A stretch of 64,000 nucleotides of DNA from Chryseobacterium sp. ZHDP1. Its GTDB lineage: Bacteria > Bacteroidota > Bacteroidia > Flavobacteriales > Weeksellaceae. Shown here one piece after another: positions 49,388 through 59,416 of this stretch. The first letter of the stretch is position 1. Each line of letters begins with the position of its first letter. The DNA is taken from positions 3,968,001 to 4,032,000 of the forward strand of contig NZ_CP075682.1 of the NCBI RefSeq assembly GCF_018603435.1, given 5' to 3'. The notes under the pieces are model-generated. The model saw nothing but the letters and a program-made list of their open reading frames with translations, had not been told where the DNA came from and ran no database searches. The translations under genes were made by a program, and so were the position numbers.

Positions 49388-50899
49388 TTATTTTACATCC
49401 TGCATTAATTTTTTCACAAGCGGGGAAATCAAAATTAGTACCAATCCGGCAATTACGGCATATAATCCTAATTGTTTATATCCATCGGTGTAAGTGATCA
49501 AAGAATCATAATTCGTAGAACCTTCTTTTGCAGTCGCCAGACCGGCTCCGATGATTCCCGCGACATACTGACCGTAAGCAGATGCCAGAAACCACATTCC
49601 CATCATCATTCCCTGAAGATTTTTTGTAGATAGCTTCGTCATGATGGATAAACCGATGGGAGAGAGGCATAATTCTCCCAGAGTGATAACGAGTAAAGCA
49701 ATGGTAAAGAAATTAAGAGAAGTAATACCCTGAAGATCTGCAAAAAAACGGGTGGCGAATAAAATATAATATCCCACACCTAAAAAGACGAATCCCAGAC
49801 CAAATTTAATGATGGTGTTCGGTTCAATTTTTCTTTTACCCAACCAAATCCAAAGTAATCCGATTAAAGGAGCTAAAAAGATAATGAAGAAGGCACCTCC
49901 GGAATTATTAACTCCATTCGGATCTAATCCTAATAGATCTTTATTTAAATTTTTTGCCGCAAAAATACTTAATGAACCGCCGCTTTGTTCATAAATTCCC
50001 CAAAATAAAATTGAGAATAGAATGAAGACTAAGGCTGCCCAAAGTTTGTTTCGTTCAGCAGTAGTCACTTTAGTCATTTCATAAAATAAATAGATTAATG
50101 TAATCGGACCAATTGTCCACATAAAATAATCTGTATATTCTGTTTTTGCAACCATTACCATGATAATCGGAACGAAGATTAATGATAAAACATACACTCC
50201 GTATTCCTGCCATTTCGGGATAGGTGCAGATTTTGTCTCATTTTCAGGATGTCCCGGCTGAAGCCCGATTGTTCCTAAACTTCTTTGGGTAAAAACAAAA
50301 TTTATTAAACTGATGACCATTACCACTGCAGCTAATCCGAATGCAATATTCCATCTTAACATTTCTGGAATTACATCTGATAAAATCTCTCCTTTTCCGA
50401 TGGCAATACAAAAGTATCCACCCAGTAATGCTCCAAGGTTAATTCCTGCATAGAAAAGTGAAAATCCGGCATCAGCTCTTGAATCATTCGGTTTATAAAG
50501 CTGACCGACCATTGATGAGATGTTGGGTTTAAAGAAACCTGTTCCCACTACGGTAAACGCGATTCCCAGAAAGAAAAATTTGTGAGGGTCTGTCGCAAGA
50601 ATTAAACTTCCGACGATCATTAATAGTCCGCCCCAAAACAGAGATTTTCTGAAACCTAAAATTTTATCTGCAAATAGACCACCGATAAAGGTAAACGCAT
50701 AAACAAAAGCCTGCGTGGCGCCATATTGAAGATTGGCTTCACTTTCATGAAAATTAAGCTGCGAGATCATAAAGAAAACAAGCATTCCTCTCATTCCGTA
50801 AAAGCAGAAACGTTCCCACATTTCGGAGAAGAACAGACTCCAGATCTGTTTCGGATATTTGCCTTTAAAATTTTGTATTTCGTCTAAAGTTAAACTCAT
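49388..50899 (-). CDS. POT-family peptide transporter 1
   Basis: The 503-residue protein is a proton-coupled oligopeptide transporter of the MFS: WERFCFYGMRGMLVFFMISQ (the ExxERFxYYG-type motif), then GGLFADKILGFRKS and GNGFFKPNIS-type text FTVVGTGFFKPNISSMVGQL. It imports di- and tripeptides with protons across the inner membrane. Related copies at 52461 and 54349 suggest a specialised peptide diet. The start is ATG 50899. Confidence 0.93.
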   Translation of the reverse strand: MSLTLDEIQNFKGKYPKQIWSLFFSEMWERFCFYGMRGMLVFFMISQLNFHESEANLQYGATQAFVYAFTFIGGLFADKILGFRKSLFWGGLLMIVGSLILATDPHKFFFLGIAFTVVGTGFFKPNISSMVGQLYKPNDSRADAGFSLFYAGINLGALLGGYFCIAIGKGEILSDVIPEMLRWNIAFGLAAVVMVISLINFVFTQRSLGTIGLQPGHPENETKSAPIPKWQEYGVYVLSLIFVPIIMVMVAKTEYTDYFMWTIGPITLIYLFYEMTKVTTAERNKLWAALVFILFSILFWGIYEQSGGSLSIFAAKNLNKDLLGLDPNGVNNSGGAFFIIFLAPLIGLLWIWLGKRKIEPNTIIKFGLGFVFLGVGYYILFATRFFADLQGITSLNFFTIALLVITLGELCLSPIGLSIMTKLSTKNLQGMMMGMWFLASAYGQYVAGIIGAGLATAKEGSTNYDSLITYTDGYKQLGLYAVIAGLVLILISPLVKKLMQDVK

Positions 50900-51055
50900 A
50901 GGTCAGTATGATTAAGTTTTAATTAAATTTTCTGTAAAATAACGGGAAAAGTCATTACCAAAGATAGTTTGCATTCAAATATTGTTTCGAATTTATATTT
51001 GAAGGATATTAATCTATACAAATTTTCAGTCTTGTTGCAGGCTTTGAGGTTGTAC

Positions 51056-51568
51056 TTACTTTACCATCTCAATTTTTCCATCCACAAATAAAGATTTTCT
51101 CTTTCCTCTCGGGCTTGAATCGTCAGCAAAACTCCAGAATGATTTTACGGTTCCATCTTTAGTATTGACTACCTGACTTACTGTCCAGCCGTCTTTTTCT
51201 ATCCAGTTTAAGAAATGCAGATCTTCACTCAGCTTCTTATAATCCATTTTTTCATCGCCTTCATTAATCAATCCGTTTTTATCGGTTGTTTTCCAGTGCA
51301 GCGTTGAATCTTTGTGGTAAGTTACTTCTGCTCTCATTTCCGGAAATGTAATAATGGCTTTTTTTCCGAGAAGTTCAGAATTGGCTGATGTTCTTTTTTC
51401 TGGGAGATTTTCGTTTTTACGGTTGCAGGACAATACAACGGCTGCCGCTAAAAATCCGTATATCGTTGTTTTCAATGTAGCGGCAAAGCTGTTTCTGATC
51501 AGTTTATCCATTTTAGGCTGAACAGTATTGATTTTAATGGTTTTTAAATTTTGCATTTGTGTTTTCAT
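51056..51568 (-). CDS. Putative lipoprotein with MoaF-like domain
   Basis: I choose ATG 51568 (170 residues); ATG 51511 is equally possible and would leave a classical lipoprotein signal (FLAAAVVLSCNRKNE). The C-terminal half resembles MoaF-related text: FWSFADDSSPRGKRKSLFVD with GKIEMVK at the end. It is predicted surface-anchored or periplasmic. No clear partner. Genes of the POT transporters flank it. Confidence 0.6.
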   Translation of the reverse strand: MKTQMQNLKTIKINTVQPKMDKLIRNSFAATLKTTIYGFLAAAVVLSCNRKNENLPEKRTSANSELLGKKAIITFPEMRAEVTYHKDSTLHWKTTDKNGLINEGDEKMDYKKLSEDLHFLNWIEKDGWTVSQVVNTKDGTVKSFWSFADDSSPRGKRKSLFVDGKIEMVK

Positions 51569-51693
51569 TATGGATAATAAAGAGGATGAATATCGTTTAA
51601 ATTTTATCTTATAATTGAGCATATTGGCTGTTACAAATATCTGTAAGCATATTGCTTCAAAACATTGAACAAGTTCAATAAATGAAGTCTGAA

Positions 51694-52275
51694 TTATTTT
51701 TTGTTAACTATTTTTTTTCTTATTCTGCTCACAAATTCATGACTGATACCTAAATATGCAGCGATTTGCACATTGGTTAACCTTTGGTAAAGCTGAGGGT
51801 ATTTCTCGATGAAATCAGTATATCGTTTATCTGCTGTTTTGCTGAGGTTATCAATCATTCTTCTTTGCAGGGCAACGTGTGTTTTTTGTGTCATTACACG
51901 AAACAGCTTTTCGATTTTGGGCAGGTTTTTGTAAGCAAACTCCTTGTCTTTTTTAGAAATGATTAAAACTTCACTGTCTTCCAGTGCTTCTATGTTCAGT
52001 TGAGACGGTAGTTCATTTGTAAAACTATCAATATCAGTAATCCACCAGTCTTCTGTGGCAAAGTTCAGGATTTGTTCTATTCCGTCAGAATCAATATGAT
52101 AGGTCTTGAATAGCCCTTTTATTACAAAACCTTCAAACTTACATATTTCCCCTTCTCTTAATAAAAACTGCTTTTTTTTAATGATCTTTTTTTGGAATAA
52201 GCTGTAAAATTGTGCTGATTCATCTTCAGAAAGAGTAATGTGCTGCGATATATTATTTTTAAAAATTTCTGTCAT
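51694..52275 (-). CDS. Crp/Fnr-family transcriptional regulator
   Basis: The 193-residue protein has an N-terminal cyclic-nucleotide-binding-type beta roll (LREGEICKFEGFVIKGLFKT, DSDGIEQILNFATEDWWITD) and a C-terminal HTH (YLGISHEFVSRIRKKI). No Cys cluster is present, so it is not Fnr-like. It lies between the POT 1 and POT 2 genes on the same strand and may control them or the lipoprotein. Confidence 0.9.
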   Translation of the reverse strand: MTEIFKNNISQHITLSEDESAQFYSLFQKKIIKKKQFLLREGEICKFEGFVIKGLFKTYHIDSDGIEQILNFATEDWWITDIDSFTNELPSQLNIEALEDSEVLIISKKDKEFAYKNLPKIEKLFRVMTQKTHVALQRRMIDNLSKTADKRYTDFIEKYPQLYQRLTNVQIAAYLGISHEFVSRIRKKIVNKK

Positions 52276-52408
52276 ACTTCAATTATCATTAATGCTTTTT
52301 TACCTTTTAATAGAAGAGGTTTATATTTCTGTCCGCTGACGAACAATCACTTAAATTCTTTAATATGAATTTGTAATTATATTTGCTGTCATGCAGATAA
52401 TTACTAAA

Positions 52409-52438
52409 ATAAAAAAAACCTCCGACTTAGCGGAGGTT
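52409..52438 (-). terminator. Terminator of POT transporter 2
   Basis: AACCTCCG (52417-52424) pairs with CGGAGGTT (52431-52438); the minus-strand T-run is the A-run 52409-52418. Confidence 0.85.
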
Positions 52439-52460
52439 CTTGTATTTTATTTGATGCAAT

Positions 52461-54215
52461 TTAGTTTACACCGTGCATCATTTTCTTTAAAATAGGTGAA
52501 ATTAATGCTAAAATTACAGCAGCAATACCACAAAGAACAACGAATACCATGAAGAATTCAAATAAATTGTGGATTTCAAAACCTGCAAAAGTAGGATTAG
52601 CTAAAGGCAATTGCGCTTTTTCAAAAGCCGCTGCCTGATCTGCAGTTAATGTTACTTTTTTATCTAAAACATCCTGAAGATTAATTCCCATTTCCTGTGC
52701 CTTAGAGAATTTATCTCCCGTTGCAGGAATCAATGCTCCCAAAGAACCTGCTAAAGCATAACCTGCAGCATTGGAAATAAAGAATACTCCGTATAATAAG
52801 GATGCAAATCTTTTTGGAGCCAGCTTACCTACCAATGATAATCCGATAGGAGATAAACAAAGTTCACCACAAGTCTGAATAAAATACAGTAACATTAACC
52901 ATTTGATAGCCAATAATCCTGAGTTTCCTAAATCTTTTACGTTATGTGCGATGATGAAGTAACTTAATGCGATCAGAGCAAGTCCCATTGCCTGCTTCAT
53001 CGGCGAAACCGGCTCTTTTCCTTTTGCTCTTAATTTGTCCCAGATTAAGCTGAAAGGAACGGCTAAAACCACAACGAAAATACCGTTGAAAATCTGTACC
53101 ATCGAAGGAGGCATATTCCATCCTAAGATATTTCTGTCGGTCTGATTATCTGCGATAAAAGTTAATGAAGATCCCGCCTGCTCAAACGCTGCCCAGAAGA
53201 AAATAATAAAGAACGATACGATATATATTACCCAAATTCTCTGTCTTTCCACTTTATTTTCAGCAGAACTCATGATTAAGAATGCCAGAGAAATTCCTGC
53301 TGCATAAATGAAGGGATAAATAATTCCTTTAATCAGCTGTCCCATTTCTACGGCTTTAAATCCGAATTCTCCCACCAAAAGATATCTGAAAGCAAAGAAA
53401 AGAATAACGAATAATCCTCCTGTAATTCCTAATGCCGATCCGGAGAATTTAGCAGTCTGTGTTTCTCCTTCTTCAAAATCTGCACTTGTATTGTTTTTAG
53501 GTAATCCACCGATAGGTCTTCCTTCCGGTGTAACAACATATTTATTTTTAAGAATAAAGAAAGTAATGGTACCGATTATCATTGCAATGGAAGCAGCAAG
53601 GAATCCCCATTTGAAGGCGAAAATATCTCTTACACCTGTTGTCGCATCTTTTACGTCTCCTACGTACGGACAGATAAACTGTCCTAAGAATGCTCCAATA
53701 TTAATTCCCATGTAGAAAATTGTGAAAGCAGAGTCCAGTTTTGATTTTTCCCGCTTTGGATAAAGGCTTCCTACCATCGAAGAAATATTCGGTTTGAAGA
53801 ATCCGTTACCGAAAATGATGATGAATAGAGCAAGCCACATGATGGTTTTTGCTGCATCCAGACCTCCCGAAAACGTAGAAGCACTGATGAAAAGCAAAAA
53901 CTGACCAACTGCCATTAAAGATCCACCGATTAAGATGGCGTTTCTGTTACCGATATATTTATCGGCGATGAAACCTCCCAAAAGCGGAGTAAGATAACAT
54001 AAAGCTAAAAATCCACCGTAGATGATTGCTGCATCAGCTTCTTTTATCAATAAGGAATTTACCATGAAGAGCGTTAATAAAGCTCTCATTCCATAAAAGT
54101 TGAAACGCTCCCACATTTCTGTTCCGAAAAGAACCCACAATCCTTTCGGATGTCTGGAATTCTTGTTCTCTACAAATTCATCCGGCTTCGGACTCAATGC
54201 TTCAGTATTATCCAT
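52461..54215 (-). CDS. POT-family peptide transporter 2
   Basis: The 584-residue protein is a POT transporter with WVLFGTEMWERFNFYGMRAL near the N-terminus, GFIADKYIGNRNAILIGGSL and FFKPNISSMVGSLYPK. It has a longer central loop than copy 1. MFS-type, 12-14 helices. Together with copies 1 and 3 it forms a paralogue cluster with its own terminator on each side. Confidence 0.93.
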   Translation of the reverse strand: MDNTEALSPKPDEFVENKNSRHPKGLWVLFGTEMWERFNFYGMRALLTLFMVNSLLIKEADAAIIYGGFLALCYLTPLLGGFIADKYIGNRNAILIGGSLMAVGQFLLFISASTFSGGLDAAKTIMWLALFIIIFGNGFFKPNISSMVGSLYPKREKSKLDSAFTIFYMGINIGAFLGQFICPYVGDVKDATTGVRDIFAFKWGFLAASIAMIIGTITFFILKNKYVVTPEGRPIGGLPKNNTSADFEEGETQTAKFSGSALGITGGLFVILFFAFRYLLVGEFGFKAVEMGQLIKGIIYPFIYAAGISLAFLIMSSAENKVERQRIWVIYIVSFFIIFFWAAFEQAGSSLTFIADNQTDRNILGWNMPPSMVQIFNGIFVVVLAVPFSLIWDKLRAKGKEPVSPMKQAMGLALIALSYFIIAHNVKDLGNSGLLAIKWLMLLYFIQTCGELCLSPIGLSLVGKLAPKRFASLLYGVFFISNAAGYALAGSLGALIPATGDKFSKAQEMGINLQDVLDKKVTLTADQAAAFEKAQLPLANPTFAGFEIHNLFEFFMVFVVLCGIAAVILALISPILKKMMHGVN

Positions 54216-54294
54216 TTTTATTGTTAATTTTTGTTAAGACTGACAAATATAGTTTTTTTTGTGTTTTCGGCAAGGTTTTAATTTTATATTTAAA

Positions 54295-54323
54295 TAAAAA
54301 AGCTGCAGAATAATTCCGCAGCT
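54295..54323 (-). terminator. Terminator of POT transporter 3
   Basis: AAGCTGC (54300-54306) pairs with GCAGCTT (54317-54323); the T-run of the minus strand lies at plus 54295-54301. Confidence 0.85.
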
Positions 54324-54348
54324 TGATTTTCTGTATTGTGAACAGGGA

Positions 54349-56004
54349 TTAATGTCCTTTTTCTTTCATGATTCTGTTTAATCTTTTCAGCATAGATAAG
54401 CCTAAAAGGGTTGCGAATATCAACAAAGCAAAATTCACTAAAAAGTAATTCATTTTATTGTCATAATTGTACCAAGTACTGGCTAAAATTCCGGAAAGCT
54501 TGTTTCCTACTGAGTTGGCAAGGAAAAACCCGCCCATCATCAACGCTGTAATTCTTGCAGGAGAAAGTTTGGAAACGAAGGATAATCCCATCGGTGAAAG
54601 ACATAATTCTCCCACGGTAATAACTCCGTAACTTGCAACCAGCCACCACGGCGAAACTTTTACGGCTCCGTTATCTCCTGCCCAGACTGCCAAAACCATA
54701 ACCAGACAAGATAACCCTGAAATGAAAAGTCCTAAAACAATTTTTGTTGGCGTTAACGGCTCTTTTCCTTTTCGTCTCAATAATGCCCAGAAACCAACCA
54801 CAACAGGCGTTAAAGCGATTACCCAAAACGGATTGATGGACTGAAACAATTCTGTATTGTAAAGATAGGTTTTCGCCTGAGGATTTTTCTCCAGTTCTGC
54901 TCGCTGTTCGGGAGAAATATTTTTAAAATAAACATCTTTTCCCTGAACTTTTATTGTGTTTCCGTCTTTATCTTTCTGAGACTGAAACTGGTTGTCGTAA
55001 ACAGGAACTTCTTTGTCTTCATAACTTTTTCCGTCTACCATGTAAATGCTTTCCAAAGGTTTTTCCATGGAAGCAGGTACGCTTCTGTCGGTGTAATAAT
55101 TTGCCCATCTCGTTAAAGCGGTTCCGTTCTGTTTGAAAACTGCCCAGAAGAACATACTGATCAGGAAAACCGATAATAAGGCTCCGATAGACGATTTTTC
55201 GTCCGGCTTCGCTTTGAAGTATAGGGAAGCATAGAAATAAATAACAGGAACACAGGCAAAAATAAAGGCATCTGTATTGTCGCTTCCGAAAATATTTCCG
55301 GGAATGATCCAGCCGATTGCTCCTGCAATGATTGCCGGTAAGAATACTTTTATTAATATTTCAGAAAGTTTGGTATCTCCTTCCTGAACAGGCTTCATCT
55401 GAGCGGCATGAATATAATGTTTTCTTCCGATGGTAAAAATAATTAATCCGACCAACATTCCGACTCCGGCAGTGATGAAGGCTTCACCCCAGCCGAATTT
55501 GTTTCGCATAAAAGCGGCAATAATGTTGCAGATAAACGCTCCGATATTGATTCCCATGTAAAAAATATTGTATCCGGAATCTTTATTAGCTTTATAGGGT
55601 TCTTCGGAGTATAAATTGCCAAGCAGAGTAGAAATGGTAGGTTTAAAGAAACCGTTTCCGATGATAATTAACGCTAAAGAAGAATAAAATAAAGTAAGAT
55701 CTTTAAAAACACCCATCCCGATATATCCTGCAGCCATCAAAACACCTCCGATATAAATGGATTTGATGTATCCTAACACTCTGTCCGCAAGAAATCCTCC
55801 GATAAAAGGAGTTAAGTAAGTTAAAGCAATGTACGTCCCGAAAATATCGTCCGCAGTTTTGTCCGGAAGTCCGAGACCGCCTTTTGCTCCGGTAGGTTCA
55901 ATAACATACAATACAAAAATTCCGAGGATAAGATAGTACCCGAAACGCTCCCACATTTCCGTAAAGAAGAGGAAAGGCAATCCTTTAGGATGTTTAGTCT
56001 TCAT
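54349..56004 (-). CDS. POT-family peptide transporter 3
   Basis: The 551-residue protein has the same hallmarks (LFFTEMWERFGYYLILGIFV, GGFLADRVLGYIKSIYIGGV, FFKPTISTLLGNLY) and an extra soluble insertion of about 50 residues (YMVDGKSYEDKEVPVYDNQF) in the middle. The three copies differ clearly from each other, so the duplication is old. Its start is 64 nt from the divergent toxin-antitoxin pair. Confidence 0.93.
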   Translation of the reverse strand: MKTKHPKGLPFLFFTEMWERFGYYLILGIFVLYVIEPTGAKGGLGLPDKTADDIFGTYIALTYLTPFIGGFLADRVLGYIKSIYIGGVLMAAGYIGMGVFKDLTLFYSSLALIIIGNGFFKPTISTLLGNLYSEEPYKANKDSGYNIFYMGINIGAFICNIIAAFMRNKFGWGEAFITAGVGMLVGLIIFTIGRKHYIHAAQMKPVQEGDTKLSEILIKVFLPAIIAGAIGWIIPGNIFGSDNTDAFIFACVPVIYFYASLYFKAKPDEKSSIGALLSVFLISMFFWAVFKQNGTALTRWANYYTDRSVPASMEKPLESIYMVDGKSYEDKEVPVYDNQFQSQKDKDGNTIKVQGKDVYFKNISPEQRAELEKNPQAKTYLYNTELFQSINPFWVIALTPVVVGFWALLRRKGKEPLTPTKIVLGLFISGLSCLVMVLAVWAGDNGAVKVSPWWLVASYGVITVGELCLSPMGLSFVSKLSPARITALMMGGFFLANSVGNKLSGILASTWYNYDNKMNYFLVNFALLIFATLLGLSMLKRLNRIMKEKGH

Positions 56005-56071
56005 AGTTTACAAATTTCAAATTTCACAAATATAGAATTTTAAAAATAATAATAGAATTTTATTAACTTTG

Positions 56072-56338
56072 ATGGAAATAAAGATGAAGAAAATGGAAAT
56101 TACGTTAAAAGATTTAGAAGATAACATCAGAACACTTCCTGAAAATTTTTATGAAGAGGTGAATGATTTTATTGATTTTTTGAAGCAGAAACATTTCAAA
56201 AGCAAGTCTCATCAGATTCCTGAATGGCAAAAAGAAGAAACAGGAAGAAGGGCAGAATATTTACGTGAAAATCCTCAAAGTTTTGTTTCTGAGTCTGAAA
56301 TGGATGATTATTTAAATAATCTCGAAAGTGGCGACTAG
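56072..56338 (+). CDS. DUF2281-like antitoxin
   Basis: From ATG 56072 the product has 88 residues (a TTG one codon earlier is unlikely). TLPENFYEEVNDFIDFLKQK is the typical short DUF2281-like segment of antitoxins; acidic helices follow. It overlaps the toxin start by 11 nt and ends in GD. Confidence 0.82.
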   Translation: MEIKMKKMEITLKDLEDNIRTLPENFYEEVNDFIDFLKQKHFKSKSHQIPEWQKEETGRRAEYLRENPQSFVSESEMDDYLNNLESGD

Positions 56339-56630
56339 GTTAATTTACGGACATTTTGTAAAGCAGGATTTAAAAGAAATCAACGATTGGTACAGGAAAA
56401 TTAATAAAAAGTTATGGAACAGATTTCTTATTGATTTTCGGAACAAAATCGACTTAATAAAGGAAAATCCATTGTCCTTTGAACTTAAATATGGCGACAT
56501 CCGAATTGTTTTTCTCAAAAAATTTCCCTTTGGAATTCATTATTCTTACAGCGAAGAGAAAAATATTATTGAAATCTATTCTGTCTTTCACACTTCCAGA
56601 AATCCTGAAGAATGGAATGACAAAAAATAG
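56328..56630 (+). CDS. RelE/ParE-family toxin
   Basis: The 100-residue protein starts at GTG 56328, inside the end of the antitoxin gene. LIYGHFVKQDLKEINDWYRK, then ENPLSFELKYGDIRIVFLKK and FHTSRNPEEW, fit the RelE/ParE fold. It likely is an mRNA interferase or gyrase poison. Coupled translation gives a toxin:antitoxin ratio set by the antitoxin. A terminator follows. Confidence 0.85.
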   Translation: MATRLIYGHFVKQDLKEINDWYRKINKKLWNRFLIDFRNKIDLIKENPLSFELKYGDIRIVFLKKFPFGIHYSYSEEKNIIEIYSVFHTSRNPEEWNDKK

Positions 56631-56666
56631 AAAGCCGAATCTTAAAAAGAGATCCGGCTTTTTTTA
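56631..56666 (+). terminator. Terminator of the toxin-antitoxin operon
   Basis: AAAGCCG (56631-56637) pairs with CGGCTTT (56655-56661) with T7. It separates the operon from the convergent peptidase gene. Confidence 0.88.
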
Positions 56667-56681
56667 TGCTAAAATATTGAA

Positions 56682-58811
56682 TTACAAATTCTCCAAAATA
56701 AAATCAGTCATTTTCTGATAAAGTTGTGGTCTTGTCTGTCCGCCATAAATTCCGTGGTTTTTATCCGGATAAGCCATAAAATCAAACTGTTTTTTGTTCT
56801 GAATCAACGCTTCCGAAAACTCCATGGAATTCTGGAAGTGCACGTTATCATCGGCAGTTCCGTGAATTAATAAGAATTTCCCTTTCAATAAATTCGCATA
56901 TTCAGTCGGGGAGTTTTTATCGTATCCGTCCGGATTTTCCTGTGGTGTTCTCATGAATCTTTCCGTGTAAACAGAATCATAATATCTCCAGTTCGTTACC
57001 GGTGCCACTGCAATTCCCATTTTGAAAACATCGGCTCCTTTTGTCATTGCCAGACTCGTCATATACCCTCCGAAACTCCATCCGAATATTCCGATTCTGG
57101 ATTTATCAATGTATGACTGATTTCCGAACCATTTTGCTGCCGCAATCTGATCTTCAATTTCATATTTTCCTAAATTCATGTATGTTACTTTCTTGAATTT
57201 AGCGCCTTTATAACCTGTTCCGCGTCCGTCGACACAAGCTACGATATATCCTTTCTGAGCAAGCATTTCAAACCATATTCCGTTTCCGTTATCCCATGAA
57301 TTGGCAACCTGCTGAGAACCCGGACCTGAATACTGGAACATGAACAGCGGATATTTTTTGTTTTTATCAAAGTTTTTAGGCTTGATGATCCACGCATTCA
57401 TCTGATCTCCCGCTTCATTCGGAATCGTAATAAATTCTTTTTCTACGAAATTATCAGCTTTTAATTTCTGTAGCTGAGCTTCATTATTCTGAAGTTCTTT
57501 TACCGTTTTACCATTTCCGTCCTTTAAAACATAAGTATAAGGTTTTGCAGCCGTAGAAGAAGTTTCGATGAAATAATTATAGTTTTTGCTGAAATTGGCA
57601 GAATTATTTCCTTCCGTATTTGAAATCAACTGGGATTTTCCGTTTTCGATATTTACCTTAGAAATCACTTTATTGATGCTTCCTTTTTCGGTAGTCTGAA
57701 CGTAAATTTCTTTTGATTTTGGATTAAATCCGTAATAATCTGTTACTTCCCAGTTTCCTTTTGTAACCTGTTTTTTCAGTTTACCATCTTTGTCATACCA
57801 GTACAAATGGCGGTTCCCGTCTCTTTCAGAACCCCAAAGGAAAGAATTGTCCTCTAAAAATTCCAGAGTTGGGCTGTCTGTATCGATCCATTTTTCATCG
57901 GTTTCGGTAAATAATTTTTGAACAGCTCCTGTTTTTGTATTGACTTTTAAAATATCAGAAGCATTCTGAATTCTGTCTGAAGTAATCAAAACAATTTCGT
58001 CCGGTTTTGCTGTCTGAATTACATTCGGAATATAATAATGTTTGAAACTGTCTAAATTAACGGTTGTCTTTTTACCGTCACTCAACTGATAAATATGCGC
58101 TGAAGCAATAGAGTTTTTTTCTCCTGCTTTTGGATATTTGTAACGCATTTCGCTTGGATAAAGCGTCTTGCCGTAAATCGGAATATAGATTTCCGGAACT
58201 TCTGTTTCATCTAATTTTACGAAAAGAATCGCATCCGAGTTTTTTGTCCATTCGTACAGTCTTGCGTGTCCGAATTCTTCTTCATAAACCCAGTCTGCAA
58301 GTCCGTTTAAAATTTTATTTTTAACACCGTGCTGCGTAATCTGTGTGATTTTTCCTGAGTTCAGATCCTGATAAAACAGATTATTATCTGCAATAAAAGC
58401 CACTTTTGAAGCATCCGGTGAAAATCTTGGCTCCTGAACAAATTTTCCGTCATTAAGACTTACTGTCTTTCCAGATTTCAGATCTTTTACTTCATATTTT
58501 CCTAAAAACGAGTGTCTGTAAATCGGTTCACTGTCTTTCAGTAACAAAATTTTAGATTCGTCATCAGAAAATTCATAGCTCTGGAACTGTCCATCCACAA
58601 GGTTTCCTTCTTTTTGGGAAGTTTTGTAAGAATATTTTGCAATTCCTCCCTGTTCGATAACCAGATAATTTTCACCGTTTTTCATGGAGGTAATTCCGGC
58701 AATGCCTTTTCCGCGGTAATATCCTGAATATATTTTATCTAAAGTAATTTCCTGAGCGGATAAACTTTGAAATGCTACAGCAACTGTAAGCGTTAGTAAG
58801 AATTTTTTCAT
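56682..58811 (-). CDS. Dipeptidyl peptidase IV-type S9 serine peptidase
   Basis: The 709-residue protein has a signal peptide (MKKFLLTLTVAVAFQSLSAQ), an eight-bladed propeller with ADWVYEEEFGHARLYEWTKN (the Glu pair that binds the substrate N-terminus), and the alpha/beta-hydrolase domain with GWSFGGYMTS (Ser), LLIHGTADDNVHFQNS (Asp) and MAYPDKNHGIYGG (His). It cleaves X-Pro dipeptides from peptide N-termini in the periplasm. This fits the three di/tripeptide transporters upstream, which could import the products. Confidence 0.94.
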   Translation of the reverse strand: MKKFLLTLTVAVAFQSLSAQEITLDKIYSGYYRGKGIAGITSMKNGENYLVIEQGGIAKYSYKTSQKEGNLVDGQFQSYEFSDDESKILLLKDSEPIYRHSFLGKYEVKDLKSGKTVSLNDGKFVQEPRFSPDASKVAFIADNNLFYQDLNSGKITQITQHGVKNKILNGLADWVYEEEFGHARLYEWTKNSDAILFVKLDETEVPEIYIPIYGKTLYPSEMRYKYPKAGEKNSIASAHIYQLSDGKKTTVNLDSFKHYYIPNVIQTAKPDEIVLITSDRIQNASDILKVNTKTGAVQKLFTETDEKWIDTDSPTLEFLEDNSFLWGSERDGNRHLYWYDKDGKLKKQVTKGNWEVTDYYGFNPKSKEIYVQTTEKGSINKVISKVNIENGKSQLISNTEGNNSANFSKNYNYFIETSSTAAKPYTYVLKDGNGKTVKELQNNEAQLQKLKADNFVEKEFITIPNEAGDQMNAWIIKPKNFDKNKKYPLFMFQYSGPGSQQVANSWDNGNGIWFEMLAQKGYIVACVDGRGTGYKGAKFKKVTYMNLGKYEIEDQIAAAKWFGNQSYIDKSRIGIFGWSFGGYMTSLAMTKGADVFKMGIAVAPVTNWRYYDSVYTERFMRTPQENPDGYDKNSPTEYANLLKGKFLLIHGTADDNVHFQNSMEFSEALIQNKKQFDFMAYPDKNHGIYGGQTRPQLYQKMTDFILENL

Positions 58812-58931
58812 TTCTAATATTAAAAGATTTCAAATATAATAATTTTTAAAATGGTAAAAAAAGCTTTTTAAATCTCTGATTTTGGCAGTAAAATTGGATA
58901 TATTAAGATACAATCAAATTAAAATATAATT

Positions 58932-59405
58932 ATGGAAACGAATGCTTTTAACCAAAAACTGAACCGATACGAACTGGAAGATAAAATAGTATATACCGGA
59001 TTTTCAAGTTACAAAGATGCCGAAGATTGTGCCCGTAAAAAAGGAGGGGAACTGGTGGAAGTGGGTTTCAAAGACGGAAATGATAATCCTGAAATCTGTA
59101 ATGAAGCAGGATTACTGCAAAAGCAGTTACACTATTTCGTAGACGCGGGAGATGAATACAAATTTATCCATTCTTCAGATCCCGGATTCAGAAAATACGC
59201 CGATGAACTGCAGAAAATTAAAGCAAAACTATTGCAGTCTCCACCCGATGAAAGATACATCGCCAATTTTGAAATCGAAAATACAGAAGATCCGATTGTA
59301 GTGATTAAAAATGATCATTTTGAGTCGGTAACTTCCAGAGAGCGTTCTAAATATCTGAAGCACGCCCGAGTTTATGAAATCGGAGTTTCTATACCCAAAT
59401 CTTAA
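58932..59405 (+). CDS. Uncharacterised cytoplasmic protein
   Basis: The 157-residue protein has no signal peptide and no domain I can name. YTGFSSYKDAEDCARKKGGE and a tail with HFESVTSRERSKYLKHARVY show a mixed alpha/beta composition. It is upstream of a small DUF6496-like gene (11 nt gap) on the same strand, so likely one operon. The function is unknown. Confidence 0.75.
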   Translation: METNAFNQKLNRYELEDKIVYTGFSSYKDAEDCARKKGGELVEVGFKDGNDNPEICNEAGLLQKQLHYFVDAGDEYKFIHSSDPGFRKYADELQKIKAKLLQSPPDERYIANFEIENTEDPIVVIKNDHFESVTSRERSKYLKHARVYEIGVSIPKS

Positions 59406-59416
59406 AAATAAATAAT

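Noticed and set aside
51056..51622. Start of the MoaF-like gene at 51622
   Set aside because: The first 18 residues are charged and would precede any signal; starts at 51568 or 51511 fit better.
56069..56071. TTG start of the antitoxin
   Set aside because: ATG follows directly at 56072 and is preferred.
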